Positions 63,437 to 64,000 of a DNA stretch of 64,000 nt are shown piece by piece (position 1 is the stretch's first letter; each line of letters opens with the position of its first letter). Source of the DNA: Halosimplex pelagicum. Its GTDB lineage: Archaea > Halobacteriota > Halobacteria > Halobacteriales > Haloarculaceae. The position numbers and the translations under genes were made by a program. Below the pieces are notes generated by a model. That model saw only the letters and a program-made list of their open reading frames with translations, was not told where the DNA came from and searched no databases. The DNA is taken from NCBI RefSeq assembly GCF_013415905.1, contig NZ_CP058909.1:3162001-3226000 (forward strand), written 5' to 3'.

Positions 63437-64000
63437 TTAGCTCCTGTCGTTACTCGGCCGACAGGTCGCGCCCCCGTCTCGCCCGGCGGATCGACACAGC
63501 GAGTCGACGTACCGCCCCACGTGGTCGTCCATCCGGCGCTTGAACCCCGCTTGCCGGGCCAGCCGGTCGAGCTCCCGGGAGACGAGGCTGCCGTACTGGA
63601 CGGCCTTCTTCTCGCGGAAGGCCACGGGGTCGGGAACCCACTCGCGGACCGCCAGCCGCAGCGCCCACTTGCGCTCGCCGCGGTCGGTCACGAGCAGCGC
63701 TCCCGGAAGGTCCAGCGCGGCGGCGACCACGCGGTCGTCGAGCAGCGGCGCGACGGGTTCGACGCCTGCACCCCGGAGCGCCAGCACGTCCCGCGGCAGC
63801 TGGTCGGGCAGGGTTCCGACGACCTCGCGGCGCGCGCCGCGGACCGTCTCGGCCGCGACGCGCTCGTCCCCGGGCGCGCGGGCCACCTTCGCGTAGCCGC
63901 CGAACAGCTCGTCGGCGCCCTGGCCGACCGCGAGCCGACTGTAGCCGTCGGCGGCGGCCCGCTCGGCGACGAGATACAGCGGGAGCGCGATGCTCACGTC
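63437..64000 (-). CDS. asparagine-synthase-domain protein, C-terminal part
   Basis: The frame enters from the right edge. The ATP-pyrophosphatase part has GQGADELFGGYAKV near the visible start, followed by DRGERKWALRLAVREWVP and the C-terminal AVQYGSLVSRELDRLARQ. It resembles the AsnB-like amidotransferase synthase domain but the glutaminase half is outside the window. It could be asparagine synthase or a related enzyme. Confidence 0.7.
   Translation of the reverse strand, partial: DVSIALPLYLVAERAAADGYSRLAVGQGADELFGGYAKVARAPGDERVAAETVRGARREVVGTLPDQLPRDVLALRGAGVEPVAPLLDDRVVAAALDLPGALLVTDRGERKWALRLAVREWVPDPVAFREKKAVQYGSLVSRELDRLARQAGFKRRMDDHVGRYVDSLCRSAGRDGGATCRPSNDRS

Overview
The window is from a halophilic archaeon (class Halobacteria). 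The evidence is acidic proteins, twin-arginine-type lipoproteins, leaderless genes with TATA elements about 25-30 nt upstream, an archaeal 7S/SRP RNA, transcription factor B, RNase P component 4, gatA/gatC and haloarchaeal IS5- and IS6-family insertion sequences. Positions 1 to about 48.85 kb form an accessory, defence-rich island. A tRNA-Arg(TCG) at 48.85-48.93 kb marks its right edge, and positions above that are core chromosome with uniformly high GC.

Region 1 (0-17.5 kb) is a modification/helicase type defence cluster: a DUF4209-like protein, a coiled-coil zinc-finger protein overlapping an SNF2 helicase (minus strand), a divergent DUF499 ATPase, a zinc-ribbon membrane protein and a DUF1156-type DNA methyltransferase with a conspicuously AT-rich core (plus strand), small proteins including a cold-shock-domain protein, and a McrB/McrC-like pair (minus strand).

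Region 2 (17.7-33.1 kb) is the most unusual. It holds two complete, paralogous HRAMP loci, the derived class 1 CRISPR-Cas-like system of haloarchaea with diverged Cas7- and Cas5-like proteins plus a third conserved protein and no CRISPR array. Locus A (18.1-23.8 kb, plus) carries a DEDD exonuclease and an HNH nuclease. Locus B (27.3-30.8 kb, minus) lacks them but faces a divergently transcribed pair encoding a small HTH protein and a DDE transposase-like enzyme. Each operon is controlled from a divergent promoter beside a homologous small HTH gene. Each begins with a similar, GC-rich leader of about 95 nt that can fold into the same structure with compensatory base changes, although the first genes of the two operons are unrelated. 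Between the two converging operons lie a PIN-toxin/HTH pair, a decayed reading frame and three copies of a 36-37 nt repeat, two direct and one inverted, arranged around an AT-rich tract in a way that resembles a haloarchaeal replication origin.

Region 3 (33.1-48.6 kb) contains an IS5 element flanked by two decapitated genes, a second McrBC-like pair, a convergent AddAB-like helicase-nuclease pair, HTH regulators, and an IS6-family element with a perfect 8-bp target duplication that splits a tandem wHTH (DUF2250-like) gene. It ends with an ADP-ribosylglycohydrolase.

Region 4 (48.9-64 kb) is core chromosome: RecA/KaiC-like ATPase, CoA-binding protein, SRP RNA, an alpha/beta hydrolase enclosed by a 174-bp inverted repeat, MscS channel, YhbY-like protein, RNase P component 4, glycosyltransferase, Rieske protein, regulators, gatA, gatC, TFB, NUDIX hydrolase, a pilin-like protein and a partial asparagine-synthase-domain protein.
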